From NCBI RefSeq assembly GCF_033095865.1, contig NZ_AP019365.1, forward strand, positions 1,213,501 through 1,277,500: a stretch of 64,000 bases of DNA, given 5' to 3'. Below are positions 17,533-26,120 of this stretch, in pieces (within the stretch, counting starts at the first letter, position 1; every line of letters starts with the position of its first letter). Made by a program: the position numbers and the translations under genes. The notes below the pieces were generated by a model. It had not been told where the DNA came from and made no database searches. It was given only the letters and a program-made list of their open reading frames with translations. The stretch is from Pseudomonas sp. KU43P (GTDB lineage: Bacteria > Pseudomonadota > Gammaproteobacteria > Pseudomonadales > Pseudomonadaceae).

Positions 17533-19242
17533 ATGCGTATCGAACCTCGCCCGCTGCCGCCGACCCTGCCATTTCTGGGTAACCTGCCACCCTTGCTGAC
17601 CCGCCTGTACGCCGCCCGCGGCGTGCAGTCCGAAGCCGAACTGGACAAGAGCCTGGCGCGGCTGCTGCCGTACCAGCAGCTCAAGGGCATCGAGGCCGCT
17701 GTGGACCTGCTGGTCGAGGCCCTCGACCAGCGCCAGCGCATCCTCATCGTCGGCGACTTCGATGCCGATGGCGCCACCGCCAGTACCGTTGGCGTGCTGG
17801 GCCTGCGCCTGCTGGGCGCGGCCCATGTCGATTACCTGGTGCCCAACCGCTTCGAGTACGGCTACGGCCTGACCCCGGAAATCGTCGAGGTGGCGCTGCA
17901 GCGCCAGCCGCAATTGCTGATCACCGTCGACAACGGCATCTCCAGTGTCGAGGGTGTCGCGGCGGCCAAGGCAGCCGGGCTCAAGGTGCTGGTCACCGAC
18001 CACCACCTGCCGGGCGCGCAACTGCCCGAGGCCGACGCCATCGTCAACCCGAACCAGCCGGGCTGCACGTTCCCCAGCAAGTCGCTGGCGGGCGTAGGGG
18101 TGATCTTCTATGTGCTCATGGCCTTGCGCGCGCGCTTGCGCAGCCTGGGGCGCTATGAGGCGCAGCCACAGCCGAACATCGGCGAACTGCTCGACCTGGT
18201 CGCCCTCGGCAGCGTCGCCGACGTGGTGCCGCTGGATGCCAACAACCGCATCCTGGTGCACCAGGGCCTCGAGCGCATTCGTGCCGGCCGCGCGCGGCCT
18301 GGCCTCAAAGCGATTCTCGAGGTGGCGCGCCGCGACCATCGGCGCATCACCTCCACCGACCTCGGCTTCATCCTCGGCCCACGGCTGAACGCCGCCGGGC
18401 GCCTGGACGACATGAGCCTGGGCATCGAATGCCTGCTGTGCGAAGACGCCACCCTGGCTCAGGACATGGCCCAGCAGCTCGATGACCTGAACCAGGACCG
18501 CAAGTCGATCGAACAAGGCATGCAGCGCGAGGCCCTGGCCCAGCTCAAGGACCTGCCGATCGAGTCCATGCCCTATGGCCTGTGCCTGTTCGACGCCGAC
18601 TGGCACCAGGGCGTGATCGGTATTCTCGCCTCGCGCCTGAAGGAACGTTACCACCGCCCGACCATCGCCTTCGCCGATGCCGGTGACGGCATGCTCAAAG
18701 GCTCGGCCCGCTCGGTGCCGGGCTTCCACATCCGCGATGCGCTGGATGCAGTGGCGGCGCGCCATCCGCAGCTGATCAGCAAGTTCGGCGGGCATGCCAT
18801 GGCTGCCGGCTTGTCCTTGCCCGAAGGCAACTTCCCTGCGTTCGCCGAAGCGTTCGACGAAGAAGTGCGCCGCCAGTTGCGCGAAGAAGACCTGACCGGC
18901 CGCCTGCTGTCGGACGGCAGCCTGGCCGTGGAGGAGTTCCACCTCGACCTGGCCAAGGCCCTGCGCCATGCCGGGCCCTGGGGCCAGCACTTCCCCGAGC
19001 CGCTGTTCCATGGCGTGTTCCAGCTGGTGGAGCAGCGCGTGGTCGGCGAGCGCCACCTGAAGGTGGTGCTCAAGAGCGAATGCGGTTCGGTGCGCCTGGA
19101 TGGCATCGCCTTTGGCATCGACCGCGAGGTATGGCCGAACCCGACCGTGCGTTGGGTGGAGTTGGCGTACAAGCTGGATGTGAACGAGTTTCGGGGTAAT
19201 GAGAGCGTGCAGCTGATGATTGCCCACATGGAGCCGCGCTGA
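17533..19242 (+). CDS. recJ: Single-stranded-DNA-specific 5'-3' exonuclease RecJ
   Basis: Degrades 5' ended single strands in RecF-pathway recombination and mismatch repair. I chose the ATG at 17533 (MRIEPRPLPPTLPFLG, 569 aa). The DHH phosphoesterase motifs are intact: GDFDADGATAS with D75, D77 and D79, TVDNGISS and VTDHHLPG, and the DHHA1 motif GGHAMAAGLSLPE near 420. The C-terminal OB-like domain follows. It ends the GC-rich block before the AT-rich islet. Confidence 0.97.
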   Translation: MRIEPRPLPPTLPFLGNLPPLLTRLYAARGVQSEAELDKSLARLLPYQQLKGIEAAVDLLVEALDQRQRILIVGDFDADGATASTVGVLGLRLLGAAHVDYLVPNRFEYGYGLTPEIVEVALQRQPQLLITVDNGISSVEGVAAAKAAGLKVLVTDHHLPGAQLPEADAIVNPNQPGCTFPSKSLAGVGVIFYVLMALRARLRSLGRYEAQPQPNIGELLDLVALGSVADVVPLDANNRILVHQGLERIRAGRARPGLKAILEVARRDHRRITSTDLGFILGPRLNAAGRLDDMSLGIECLLCEDATLAQDMAQQLDDLNQDRKSIEQGMQREALAQLKDLPIESMPYGLCLFDADWHQGVIGILASRLKERYHRPTIAFADAGDGMLKGSARSVPGFHIRDALDAVAARHPQLISKFGGHAMAAGLSLPEGNFPAFAEAFDEEVRRQLREEDLTGRLLSDGSLAVEEFHLDLAKALRHAGPWGQHFPEPLFHGVFQLVEQRVVGERHLKVVLKSECGSVRLDGIAFGIDREVWPNPTVRWVELAYKLDVNEFRGNESVQLMIAHMEPR

Positions 19243-19326
19243 AGGTGATCGTGTCACGTTGCTTTTAGTGTTCGAGCAGGGCCGGTTCAATGAATGAGAT
19301 TTTCTCTGATTTGACTGAAGTGGTGA

Positions 19327-19863
19327 TCAGCTTTTTGAAGTGCGGTACTTCACCACTCCGGCCCCTAAGAGAGACAAAATACCCATAATGAAGAAGCATG
19401 TTATGGCGGTTATGGTTTCTCTATTTATGGTATTGATCACCCGTGCTTCCAGTAGAGGGTCGTATAGAAACATGCCTGCTGTGGTGATCACGCGCTTGAT
19501 GCTCGGTCCATTTGTCGTGTTCTCGATGTCGATGAAAAGGACGGAGTTGGAATTTAGATAGGATGCCTCATAATAAATTCTTTCTGCATAACTACGCGCA
19601 GTGTGGGTCTGGCCGTCTGGCGTTCTGTACCTGATTCGATAAGTATAAAGCAACTCATCATTTTCCCAAGTCTCGGCTTTCGAGATTAATGAGGCGGGAA
19701 GTCGCAGCAATTGTCCCTCGTTGGGAGTGGGGTTTTCTTGTAACATGAATGAAAGGCCCGCAGCCAATGCAAGGAGAAGTAATCCGCTAAGTAAAAGAGA
19801 TTTTACTTGGTCGCGGTGAGAGAGTGATTGCATTAGATTCAGCCAAGAACGCCAGGTGAGCAT
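19327..19863 (-). CDS. Small two-helix membrane protein, DUF3592-like (islet gene 3)
   Basis: Function unknown; 178 aa. One membrane helix lies near 22-40 (SLLLSGLLLLALAAGLSFML) and a second near 152-171 (AITCFFIMGILSLLGAGVV). Between them is a ~110-residue soluble, beta-rich domain with LLYTYRIRYRTPDGQTHTARSYA and DIENTTNGPSIKRVI. This layout resembles DUF3592 membrane proteins. AAGG precedes the ATG at 19863. It is the last gene of the AT-rich minus-strand unit, 44 bases after the hydrophobic protein. A protective (immunity-like) role towards that protein would be a guess. Base composition is unlike the flanks. Confidence 0.72.
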   Translation of the reverse strand: MLTWRSWLNLMQSLSHRDQVKSLLLSGLLLLALAAGLSFMLQENPTPNEGQLLRLPASLISKAETWENDELLYTYRIRYRTPDGQTHTARSYAERIYYEASYLNSNSVLFIDIENTTNGPSIKRVITTAGMFLYDPLLEARVINTINRETITAITCFFIMGILSLLGAGVVKYRTSKS

Positions 19864-19907
19864 TTTAGCCTTAGTCAGTTGTCGTCGGTTAGGTATTGGG
19901 GTTGTGC

Positions 19908-20771
19908 TTAAAAGTATTGATCCTGCTGCGCGCCGTTACAACACGCATAGCTATCTTGCTTTTCGTCGATAGGCGTTGTTAAGGATGGTGCCGGGTCTGG
20001 AGAGGTTACACCATTAAGACTTTCGATGATCATTGTAATGGAGGCGCCATCTGGAGACATAGTGGGCCTAAAGCTAGGCACAGAACTGCTTGATCCCCCG
20101 GAGGGGCCCATGAGTGTGGTGTCATCTAAAGGTGTTAGGATCCTTGTGCCTAATGCTACCTCTAAAGTGTCAGGGTTCCAGTTTACCGTGGCTATCAAAC
20201 TCTGGTGATTGAGCATGATTACATTTGCGGGTGCGAGTGTCAGGTCAGGTGCAATGAAGGGCGTATCTTGCCCGCCTGTGGAGTCATAATTATAAATATA
20301 AGGGAAGATCGGCGCTATCTTGTCGTGGATGGCTTTTGCCAAGTTTGAATCATAAATGCCGGCTAAAGCAGTGGCGACTGCTACAGCAGTGAATGCAGCC
20401 CCGGCGTAAGGAGCTCCCGCCAAAATGGCAAACGAAGCAATGACACCTGCAGCGTTTCCAGTGAGGGTGACTAAGTCTCCTGTATTGAATGTTGCGTCTG
20501 ATTTGTACTCAGCAACAATTTTCAGGAAGGTGACGCTGCCGGCTAGAGTATTGGTAACGACATTTATAAAGGGTACGGCACCAGTGGTCAGTTGAGAGAC
20601 TGATAAGACGGAGGCAATCGCAGAAGCTGTTTGTGTTGTTTGAACGACAAGGGAAAATCCTTTTTGGTCGGTGTTGAACTGTCCATGAATTGCTGCGGCA
20701 CCTGCCGTTTGATTGACAGGCTTTGCAACGCCATCCACTACGGCTACGAATAATTCAATGCGTGAGGTCAT
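19908..20771 (-). CDS. Unknown hydrophobic Gly/Ala-rich protein with Pro/Ser/Thr-rich tail (islet gene 2)
   Basis: Not recognised; 287 aa, no signal peptide. Residues 40-90 form Ser/Thr/Val-rich helices. GDLVTLTGNAAG at 117-128 leads into a long Gly/Ala hydrophobic stretch (about 125-160) that could be a membrane-inserting helical hairpin, as in some pore-forming toxins. The last ~70 residues are rich in Pro, Ser, Thr and Gly (GPSGGSSSSVPSFRP, TSPDPAPSLTTP) and end with a vicinal cysteine pair (YACCNGAQQDQYF). The start is three bases after the oxygenase stop, so the two are translationally coupled. A product acted on by the oxygenase is my leading hypothesis, unproven. Codon use is AT-rich. 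Confidence 0.75.
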   Translation of the reverse strand: MTSRIELFVAVVDGVAKPVNQTAGAAAIHGQFNTDQKGFSLVVQTTQTASAIASVLSVSQLTTGAVPFINVVTNTLAGSVTFLKIVAEYKSDATFNTGDLVTLTGNAAGVIASFAILAGAPYAGAAFTAVAVATALAGIYDSNLAKAIHDKIAPIFPYIYNYDSTGGQDTPFIAPDLTLAPANVIMLNHQSLIATVNWNPDTLEVALGTRILTPLDDTTLMGPSGGSSSSVPSFRPTMSPDGASITMIIESLNGVTSPDPAPSLTTPIDEKQDSYACCNGAQQDQYF

Positions 20772-20774
20772 GGT

Positions 20775-21350
20775 TTAACATTCCTTGTTAATGGTTTTGA
20801 AGGCGATGGTGATTCGTAATTGACTGCAATCAATAGCGGGGGATCTTGCCCGGTGTGGAATTTGGCCATCAAAAATGACGATTCGACCAGGTCTGGGCGG
20901 TACTGAGTGGATGATGTCATTTTTGCTTTCGTTAAAAAGAATTAGCTCTCCTCCCCAGGAAGTTGACCAATACTCATTACAGAACAGAACTGCGGTTTTT
21001 CCTGGCTTGCTCGCCCGGTTATCTCTATGGATAGGGCTGTCCTGTCCAAATGTTTGACCATTTGCGTAGACGCCTAATAAAGTGGTGTTTCTTAATTTCT
21101 TATCTTTTAAGCGCTGCCAGATGGCAGCTAAAAAAGCCCATTGATTATTATTTATTAGCTCTTTTTCGCATGACTCGAAAGAAGAGCGCTTGCTGCCAGC
21201 GATGAAGAAGTGCCAGCAGGGGCGTGCAAAAGGAGTTGAACTTATAGGCCAGCCAAGTCTCCATGTTGCGTTTGATAATGCATGTGTGATTTGGGCTTGC
21301 TCGTCACTGCTGATCGCTTCGTCAATAATTTCTATTTTTTCAGCCTTCAT
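20775..21350 (-). CDS. 2-oxoglutarate/Fe(II) oxygenase, prolyl-4-hydroxylase-like (islet gene 1)
   Basis: 191 aa. Fe(II)/2-oxoglutarate-dependent dioxygenase that should hydroxylate a peptide or small molecule, with succinate and CO2 as by-products. The facial triad is visible: H108 and D110 in SPIHRDN, and H166 in DGQIPHRARS. R179 (SQLRITIAFK) is at the usual place for the 2OG carboxylate. YANGQTFGQDSP and the GGELILFN turn are typical of the P4Hc/PhyH-like subgroup. All catalytic residues are intact. The start at 21350 has an A-rich but SD-poor leader. It is the first gene of the AT-rich unit and overlies no core function, so the target is probably encoded beside it. Confidence 0.87.
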   Translation of the reverse strand: MKAEKIEIIDEAISSDEQAQITHALSNATWRLGWPISSTPFARPCWHFFIAGSKRSSFESCEKELINNNQWAFLAAIWQRLKDKKLRNTTLLGVYANGQTFGQDSPIHRDNRASKPGKTAVLFCNEYWSTSWGGELILFNESKNDIIHSVPPRPGRIVIFDGQIPHRARSPAIDCSQLRITIAFKTINKEC

Positions 21351-21716
21351 TGGGTTGGTTCTTTTTGGTTTGTGTTTGGAGTTGTGTGGTTGTGGCCGGT
21401 TGCAAATACGGCCTGTGAAATTTAAGTGTTTTGGGTTTTTTCGGAAGTAGGGAGTGAGGGATCCCGTTTGGAAAGAATTTCCCAGGCAGATGTAAGGTTT
21501 TGGGAGGTTGAATGTAGGATATTTTCAGGTAGGCAATAGGGGGGAGGATAATTCGTTGAAAATATTAGTTTTTAACGGGAGTTTTTAAGATTGATTAGCT
21601 GGCGGAGCTACGGCCGTAAGCATTCTGGTCTAGTCTGATTAATGACCGATACCGGACCAGCGTCGTGCATGAGTGTCCGGGCCGGATCACCATTGGAGTC
21701 CTTGGGAGGTGCCCTC
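21351..21716. other. AT-rich intergenic gap between the islet and the flavin reductase
   Basis: 366 bases with no gene on either strand. The left two thirds are T/G-rich and AT-rich like the islet and must hold the minus-strand promoter of the oxygenase unit; no box could be fixed. The right part returns to genomic GC and holds GGGAGGT, the ribosome site of the reductase gene. Confidence 0.6.
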
Positions 21717-22823
21717 ATGAGCCTGCTGCTCGAGCCTTACACCCTGCGTCAGCTAACCCTGCCCAACCGCATCGCGGTTTCGCCAATGTGCCAATATTCC
21801 GCGGTCGATGGCTTGGCCAACGACTGGCACCTCGTTCACCTGGGCAGCCGCGCCGTGGGTGGCGCCGGGCTGGTCATCACCGAAGCGGTGGCGGTCACCG
21901 CCGATGGCCGGATCACCGCCGAAGACCTGGGCCTGTGGGACGATGCGCAAATCGCGCCGCTGCAGCGCATCACCCGTTTCATCACCGCCCAGGGCGCCGT
22001 GCCGGGCATCCAGCTCGCCCACGCCGGGCGCAAGGCCAGCACCCACCGCCCATGGCTGGGCAAGCAGGGCAGCCTGAAGATCGAAGACGGTGGCTGGCAG
22101 CCGGTGGGGCCGTCGAAGATTGCCTTCGACCCGCAGCACACCCCGCCACGTGAGTTGACCCAGGATGAAATCCACGGCGTGATCGCCGCGTTCGTTGCCG
22201 CGACCGAACGGGCGCTGCAGGCAGGGTTCAAGGTGGTCGAGATCCACGCCGCCCACGGTTACCTGCTGCATCAGTTCCTCTCGCCGTTGAGCAACCAGCG
22301 CCGCGACGACTATGGCAGCAGCTTCGAGAACCGCATTCGTCTGACCCTGCAGGTCACTGAAGCGGTGCGCAAGGCGTGGCCCCAGGAGTTACCGGTGTTC
22401 GTCCGCGTGTCGGCGACCGATTGGGTGGAAGATGGCTGGAACCCGGATGAAACCGTCGAACTGGCCCGTCGCCTGCGTGTGCTCGGGGTCGACCTGATCG
22501 ATGTGTCCTCGGGTGGCACCTCGGTCAACGCCGAGATCCCGACCGGCCCCGGCTACCAGACCCGCTTCGCCGAGCGTGTGCGCAAGGAATCGGAAATCGC
22601 CACCGGCACGGTGGGCATGATCACCGAGCCGGCCCAGGCGGAGCACATCCTGCGCACCGGGCAGGCCGATGTCATCTTCCTCGCCCGTGAGCTGCTGCGC
22701 GACCCGTACTGGCCGCTGCATGCCGACGATGACCTGGGCGGCAACAAGGCGACCTGGCCGGCGCAATACCAGCGCGCAACCAGCCGGGCGAACCCCATTC
22801 ATGAGTCGGATCTGCGGGATTAG
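21717..22823 (+). CDS. NADH:flavin oxidoreductase, Old Yellow Enzyme (XenA/YqjM-like)
   Basis: FMN enzyme that reduces activated C=C bonds or nitro compounds. I chose the ATG at 21717 (MSLLLEPYTLRQLTLPNRI, 368 aa) with GGGAGGT six bases before it. Cys25 in SPMCQYSAVDG is the redox-tuning cysteine of the XenA/YqjM (thermophilic-like) class. HAGRKAS near 100 and HAAHGYLLHQFLSP near 177 supply FMN and substrate ligands, and RRDDYGSSFENR follows. It is one of several OYE paralogues expected in P. putida; I do not assign a xen letter. It is followed by a perfect REP pair. Confidence 0.93.
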   Translation: MSLLLEPYTLRQLTLPNRIAVSPMCQYSAVDGLANDWHLVHLGSRAVGGAGLVITEAVAVTADGRITAEDLGLWDDAQIAPLQRITRFITAQGAVPGIQLAHAGRKASTHRPWLGKQGSLKIEDGGWQPVGPSKIAFDPQHTPPRELTQDEIHGVIAAFVAATERALQAGFKVVEIHAAHGYLLHQFLSPLSNQRRDDYGSSFENRIRLTLQVTEAVRKAWPQELPVFVRVSATDWVEDGWNPDETVELARRLRVLGVDLIDVSSGGTSVNAEIPTGPGYQTRFAERVRKESEIATGTVGMITEPAQAEHILRTGQADVIFLARELLRDPYWPLHADDDLGGNKATWPAQYQRATSRANPIHESDLRD

Positions 22824-22838
22824 GCATCGCCTGTTCCA

Positions 22839-22930
22839 GCCCTATCGCCGGCAAGCCGGCTCCCACAGGTACCCCACTGTCCTCGAGTTCAGTGGGGTAC
22901 CTGTGGGAGCCGGCTTGCCGGCGATAGGGC
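22839..22930. repeat. REP inverted pair with 40-bp perfect arms
   Basis: The arms 22839-22878 and 22891-22930 are exact reverse complements, separated by 12 bases. Each carries the REP core GCCGGCAAGCCGGCTCCCAC. It lies between the convergent reductase and aldehyde dehydrogenase genes and is the cleanest copy in the window. Confidence 0.95.
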
Positions 22931-22949
22931 CGGTGAAGTCACCGCAAAA

Positions 22950-24374
22950 TCAATGCTTGATCATCACATGCCGCACACAGGTGTAATCCTCCAGCCCATA
23001 CATCGACATGTCCTTGCCATACCCCGAATGCTTCTGCCCGCCATGGGGCATTTCGCTGACCAGCATGAAGTGGGTATTGACCCAGGTGCAGCCATACTGC
23101 AACCGCGCCGCCATGCGGTGGGCGCGGCCGGTGTCGCGGGTCCAGACTGAGGACGCCAGGCCGTACTCCGAGTCGTTGGCCCATTCCAGCGCCTGGGCTT
23201 CGTCGGTGAAGCGCGTCACCGACACCACAGGCCCGAAGACTTCGTTGCGCACGATCTCGTCGTCCTGCAAGGCGTCCGCCAGTACCGTCGGCTCGAAGAA
23301 GAAACCGTCCCCGGGCAGTGCCTTGCCACCGGTGACCAGGCGGATGTGCGGCTGCGCAATGGCGCGGTTCACCAGGCCTGCCACCTTGTCGCGGTGCTGG
23401 GCACTGATCAGTGGGCCCAGTTCGGTGTCCTCGGCATCCTGTACGCCGGGCTTGAGGCTCGAAACCGCCTTGCCCAGGCGCTCGACGAAACGCTGGTAGA
23501 TACCGCTCTGCACATACAGTCGGCAGGCCGCCGTGCAATCCTGGCCGGCGTTGTAGAAGCCGAAGGTGCGGATACCCTCGATGGCCGCATCGATGTCGGC
23601 ATCGTCGAACACCAATACCGGCGCCTTGCCGCCAAGCTCCATGTGCATGCGCTTCACGCTGTCGGCGGTGGCACCGATGATGTGCGCGCCGGTGGGGATC
23701 GAGCCGGTCAGCGAAACCATGCGCACCTTGGGGTGGGTGACCAGCGGGTTGCCGACCGTTTGCCCACGGCCGAACAGAATGTTGAGCACCCCGGCCGGCA
23801 GCAGGTCCTTCGCCAGCTCGCCCACGCGCAGGGCGGTCAGCGGGGTCAGCTCGGACGGTTTGATGACCACGGTATTGCCGGCGGCCAGGGCCGGGGCGAT
23901 CTTCCAGGCCAGCATCATCAGCGGGTAGTTCCACGGCGCGATCGAGGCAACCACGCCCAGCGGGTCGCGGCGGATCATCGAGGTATGCCCTGGCAGGTAT
24001 TCACCGGCCGCCGAGCCGCCCAAGCAGCGGGTGGCGCCGGCAAAGTAACGGAACACATCGACGATCGCCGGTATCTCGTCGTTAAGTGCGGCTGCAAAAG
24101 GCTTGCCGCAGTTCTGCGATTCCAGCCTGGCGAGCTCATCGCCATGCGCCTCGATGGCATCGGCCAGCGCGAGCAGGGCCAGCGAACGCTCCTTGGGGCT
24201 GGTCTGTGACCAGCTGTCGAAGGCCTGGTCGGCGGCGCGTACGGCAGTATCGACCTGGGCCTCGGTGGCCTCATTGATCTGCACCAGGGCGCTGCCCTCG
24301 GCCGGATTGAGCACGGTCCAGGCCGCGCCCTCGCCAGGCACCAGGCGGCCATTGATCAGCATATTGATTTGCAT
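22950..24374 (-). CDS. Gamma-aminobutyraldehyde dehydrogenase type NAD-dependent aldehyde dehydrogenase
   Basis: Oxidises an aminoaldehyde to the amino acid, here probably 4-aminobutanal to GABA after putrescine transamination. The start at 24374 gives [16 protein letters not shown] (474 aa) with AGGAG upstream; the frame is open further but without similarity. The catalytic residues are E246 (MELGGKAP) and C280 ([11 protein letters not shown]). [19 protein letters not shown] is the NAD-binding region typical of the PatD/YdcW group. It is the last gene of a polyamine uptake operon, 16 bases after the second permease, which is the main argument for its substrate. Confidence 0.9.
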   Translation of the reverse strand: MQINMLINGRLVPGEGAAWTVLNPAEGSALVQINEATEAQVDTAVRAADQAFDSWSQTSPKERSLALLALADAIEAHGDELARLESQNCGKPFAAALNDEIPAIVDVFRYFAGATRCLGGSAAGEYLPGHTSMIRRDPLGVVASIAPWNYPLMMLAWKIAPALAAGNTVVIKPSELTPLTALRVGELAKDLLPAGVLNILFGRGQTVGNPLVTHPKVRMVSLTGSIPTGAHIIGATADSVKRMHMELGGKAPVLVFDDADIDAAIEGIRTFGFYNAGQDCTAACRLYVQSGIYQRFVERLGKAVSSLKPGVQDAEDTELGPLISAQHRDKVAGLVNRAIAQPHIRLVTGGKALPGDGFFFEPTVLADALQDDEIVRNEVFGPVVSVTRFTDEAQALEWANDSEYGLASSVWTRDTGRAHRMAARLQYGCTWVNTHFMLVSEMPHGGQKHSGYGKDMSMYGLEDYTCVRHVMIKH

Positions 24375-24390
24375 GGGGGCTCCTTTGAGG

Positions 24391-25197
24391 TCATTTGCCG
24401 CTGCCCGCGACGCTTTCACCGCCGCGGGTCAGGTAGTAGGCGCCGAGGATCGGCAGCATGGTCACCAGCATCACCAGCATGGCGACCACGTTGGTCACCG
24501 GCACGTCACGCGGGCGACTCAGCTGGTTGAGCAGCCAGATCGGCAGTGTGCGCTCGTGGCCGGCGGTGAAGGTGGTGACGATGATTTCGTCGAACGACAG
24601 GGCGAAGGCCAGCATGCCGCCGGCCAGCAGCGCCGAGCCGAGGTTGGGCAGGATGATGTAGCGGAAGGTCTGCCAGCCGTCTGCGCCCAGGTCCATCGAG
24701 GCCTCGATCAGGCTCTGCGAGGTGCGCCGCAACCTCGCGATCACGTTGTTGTAGACGATCACCACGCAGAAAGTGGCGTGGCCGACCACGATGGTGAATA
24801 TCCCCGGTTCTATGCCCAGGCTCTTGAACGCCGACAGCAGGGCGATGCCGGTGATGATTCCTGGCAGGGCGATCGGCAGGATCAGCATCAGCGAAATGCC
24901 CTCCTTGCCGAAGAAACTGCGCCGATACAACGCTGCCGACGCCAGTGTGCCAAGCACCAGGGCAATCAACGTCGCCAGGCACGCCACTTGCAGCGACAGC
25001 TTGATGGCCTCGAGCACGTCCGGGCGGGCGAAGGCCACGGTGAACCACTTGAGGGTGAAGCCCTGGGGCGGGAAGCTGAAGGCCGCATCTTCGGTGTTGA
25101 AGGCATACAGTACGATGATCAGGATCGGGAAATGCAGGAACAGCAAGCCGCCCCACGCCGCCAGACGCAGGCCGAGCGAGGCTTTTTCAGAGTGCAT
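24391..25197 (-). CDS. Polyamine-type ABC transporter permease (PotC/YdcV-like)
   Basis: Second membrane subunit of a spermidine/putrescine-type importer. The ATG at 25197 ([12 protein letters not shown]) gives 268 aa and overlaps the upstream permease gene by 11 bases. About six membrane helices are visible, with the EAA loop [22 protein letters not shown] near 180, which contacts the ATPase. [16 protein letters not shown] near 215 is a hallmark of PotC-type permeases. It works with the permease, ATPase and binding protein encoded just upstream. Confidence 0.93.
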   Translation of the reverse strand: MHSEKASLGLRLAAWGGLLFLHFPILIIVLYAFNTEDAAFSFPPQGFTLKWFTVAFARPDVLEAIKLSLQVACLATLIALVLGTLASAALYRRSFFGKEGISLMLILPIALPGIITGIALLSAFKSLGIEPGIFTIVVGHATFCVVIVYNNVIARLRRTSQSLIEASMDLGADGWQTFRYIILPNLGSALLAGGMLAFALSFDEIIVTTFTAGHERTLPIWLLNQLSRPRDVPVTNVVAMLVMLVTMLPILGAYYLTRGGESVAGSGK

Positions 25198-26119
25198 CGA
25201 AGGCCCCCAAGCGCTTGACGATCGACAGGTACACCGCAATCAGCACGATCGGTACCAGGGTGAACGCGGCGGCCATCGGCATGTTGCCGATGGCCCCTTG
25301 CTGGGCGTAGACCATGCTGCCGATGAAGTAGCCGGGCGGGCCGATCAGCTGCGGCACGATGAAGTCGCCCAGGGTCAGTGAGAAGGTGAAGATGGAGCCG
25401 GCGGCAATGCCGGGAATCGACAGCGGCAGGATCACTTGCCAGAACGTCTGCCTAGGCCGTGCGCCCAGATCTGCCGAGGCTTGCAACAGGGATGGCGGCA
25501 GGCGTTCCAGCGAAGCCTGGATCGGCAAGATCATGAACGGCAGCCAGATGTACACGAACACCATGAAGCGCCCCAGGTGCGAGGTCGACAGGGTGCTACC
25601 GCCGACCCCGGGTACGGCCAGCACGGCTTGCAGCAGCGCATCCAGGTGCAACTGCTGAACGAACCACTGCGCCACGCCGCCCTTGGCCAGCAGCAAGGTC
25701 CAGGCGTAGGTCTTGACGATGTAGCTGGCCCACATCGGCAACATCACCGCGATGTAGAAAAACGCCTTGGTCTTGCCGCTGGTGTAGCGCGCCATGTAGT
25801 AGGCGATGGGAAAGGCCAGCACCGCGCTGGCCAGGGACACTGCCACGGCCATGGTCAGGGTGCGCAGGATGATGTCGAAGTTGGCCGGGTTGAACAGGGC
25901 GGCGAAGTTGCCCAGGGTCAGCACGGGCGTTACTGCCATGGTGAAGTCGTCGAAGGTATAGAAGCCCTGCCACAGCAGGTTGAGCAACGACCCCAGGTAG
26001 ATGGCGCCGAACCAGGTCAGTGGCGGAATCAGCAACAGTGACAGGTACAGGTTGGGGCGCCGGTAAAGCAGGTTGGAAAAACGCCGCAACGGGCTTGAAG
26101 GGTGTTGGGCCAGGCTCAT
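25187..26119 (-). CDS. Polyamine-type ABC transporter permease (PotB/YdcU-like)
   Basis: First membrane subunit of the importer, 310 aa. After an N-terminal cytoplasmic segment come helix 1 ([19 protein letters not shown]) and a periplasmic loop. The core helices follow with the EAA motif [21 protein letters not shown] near 230 and [19 protein letters not shown], conserved in PotB proteins. The start at 26119 is one base from the ATPase stop, so translation is coupled. Substrate class is inferred from the gene set. Confidence 0.93.
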   Translation of the reverse strand: MSLAQHPSSPLRRFSNLLYRRPNLYLSLLLIPPLTWFGAIYLGSLLNLLWQGFYTFDDFTMAVTPVLTLGNFAALFNPANFDIILRTLTMAVAVSLASAVLAFPIAYYMARYTSGKTKAFFYIAVMLPMWASYIVKTYAWTLLLAKGGVAQWFVQQLHLDALLQAVLAVPGVGGSTLSTSHLGRFMVFVYIWLPFMILPIQASLERLPPSLLQASADLGARPRQTFWQVILPLSIPGIAAGSIFTFSLTLGDFIVPQLIGPPGYFIGSMVYAQQGAIGNMPMAAAFTLVPIVLIAVYLSIVKRLGAFDAL

Positions 26120-26120
26120 G

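Noticed and set aside
17296..19290. A 664-codon open frame antisense to recJ
   Set aside because: RecJ motifs are intact on the plus strand. The antisense product is rich in His/Gln/Ala with no pattern.
22839..22930. Repeats considered as a CRISPR array
   Set aside because: Copies are facing pairs scattered in separate gaps, not direct repeats with regular spacers.
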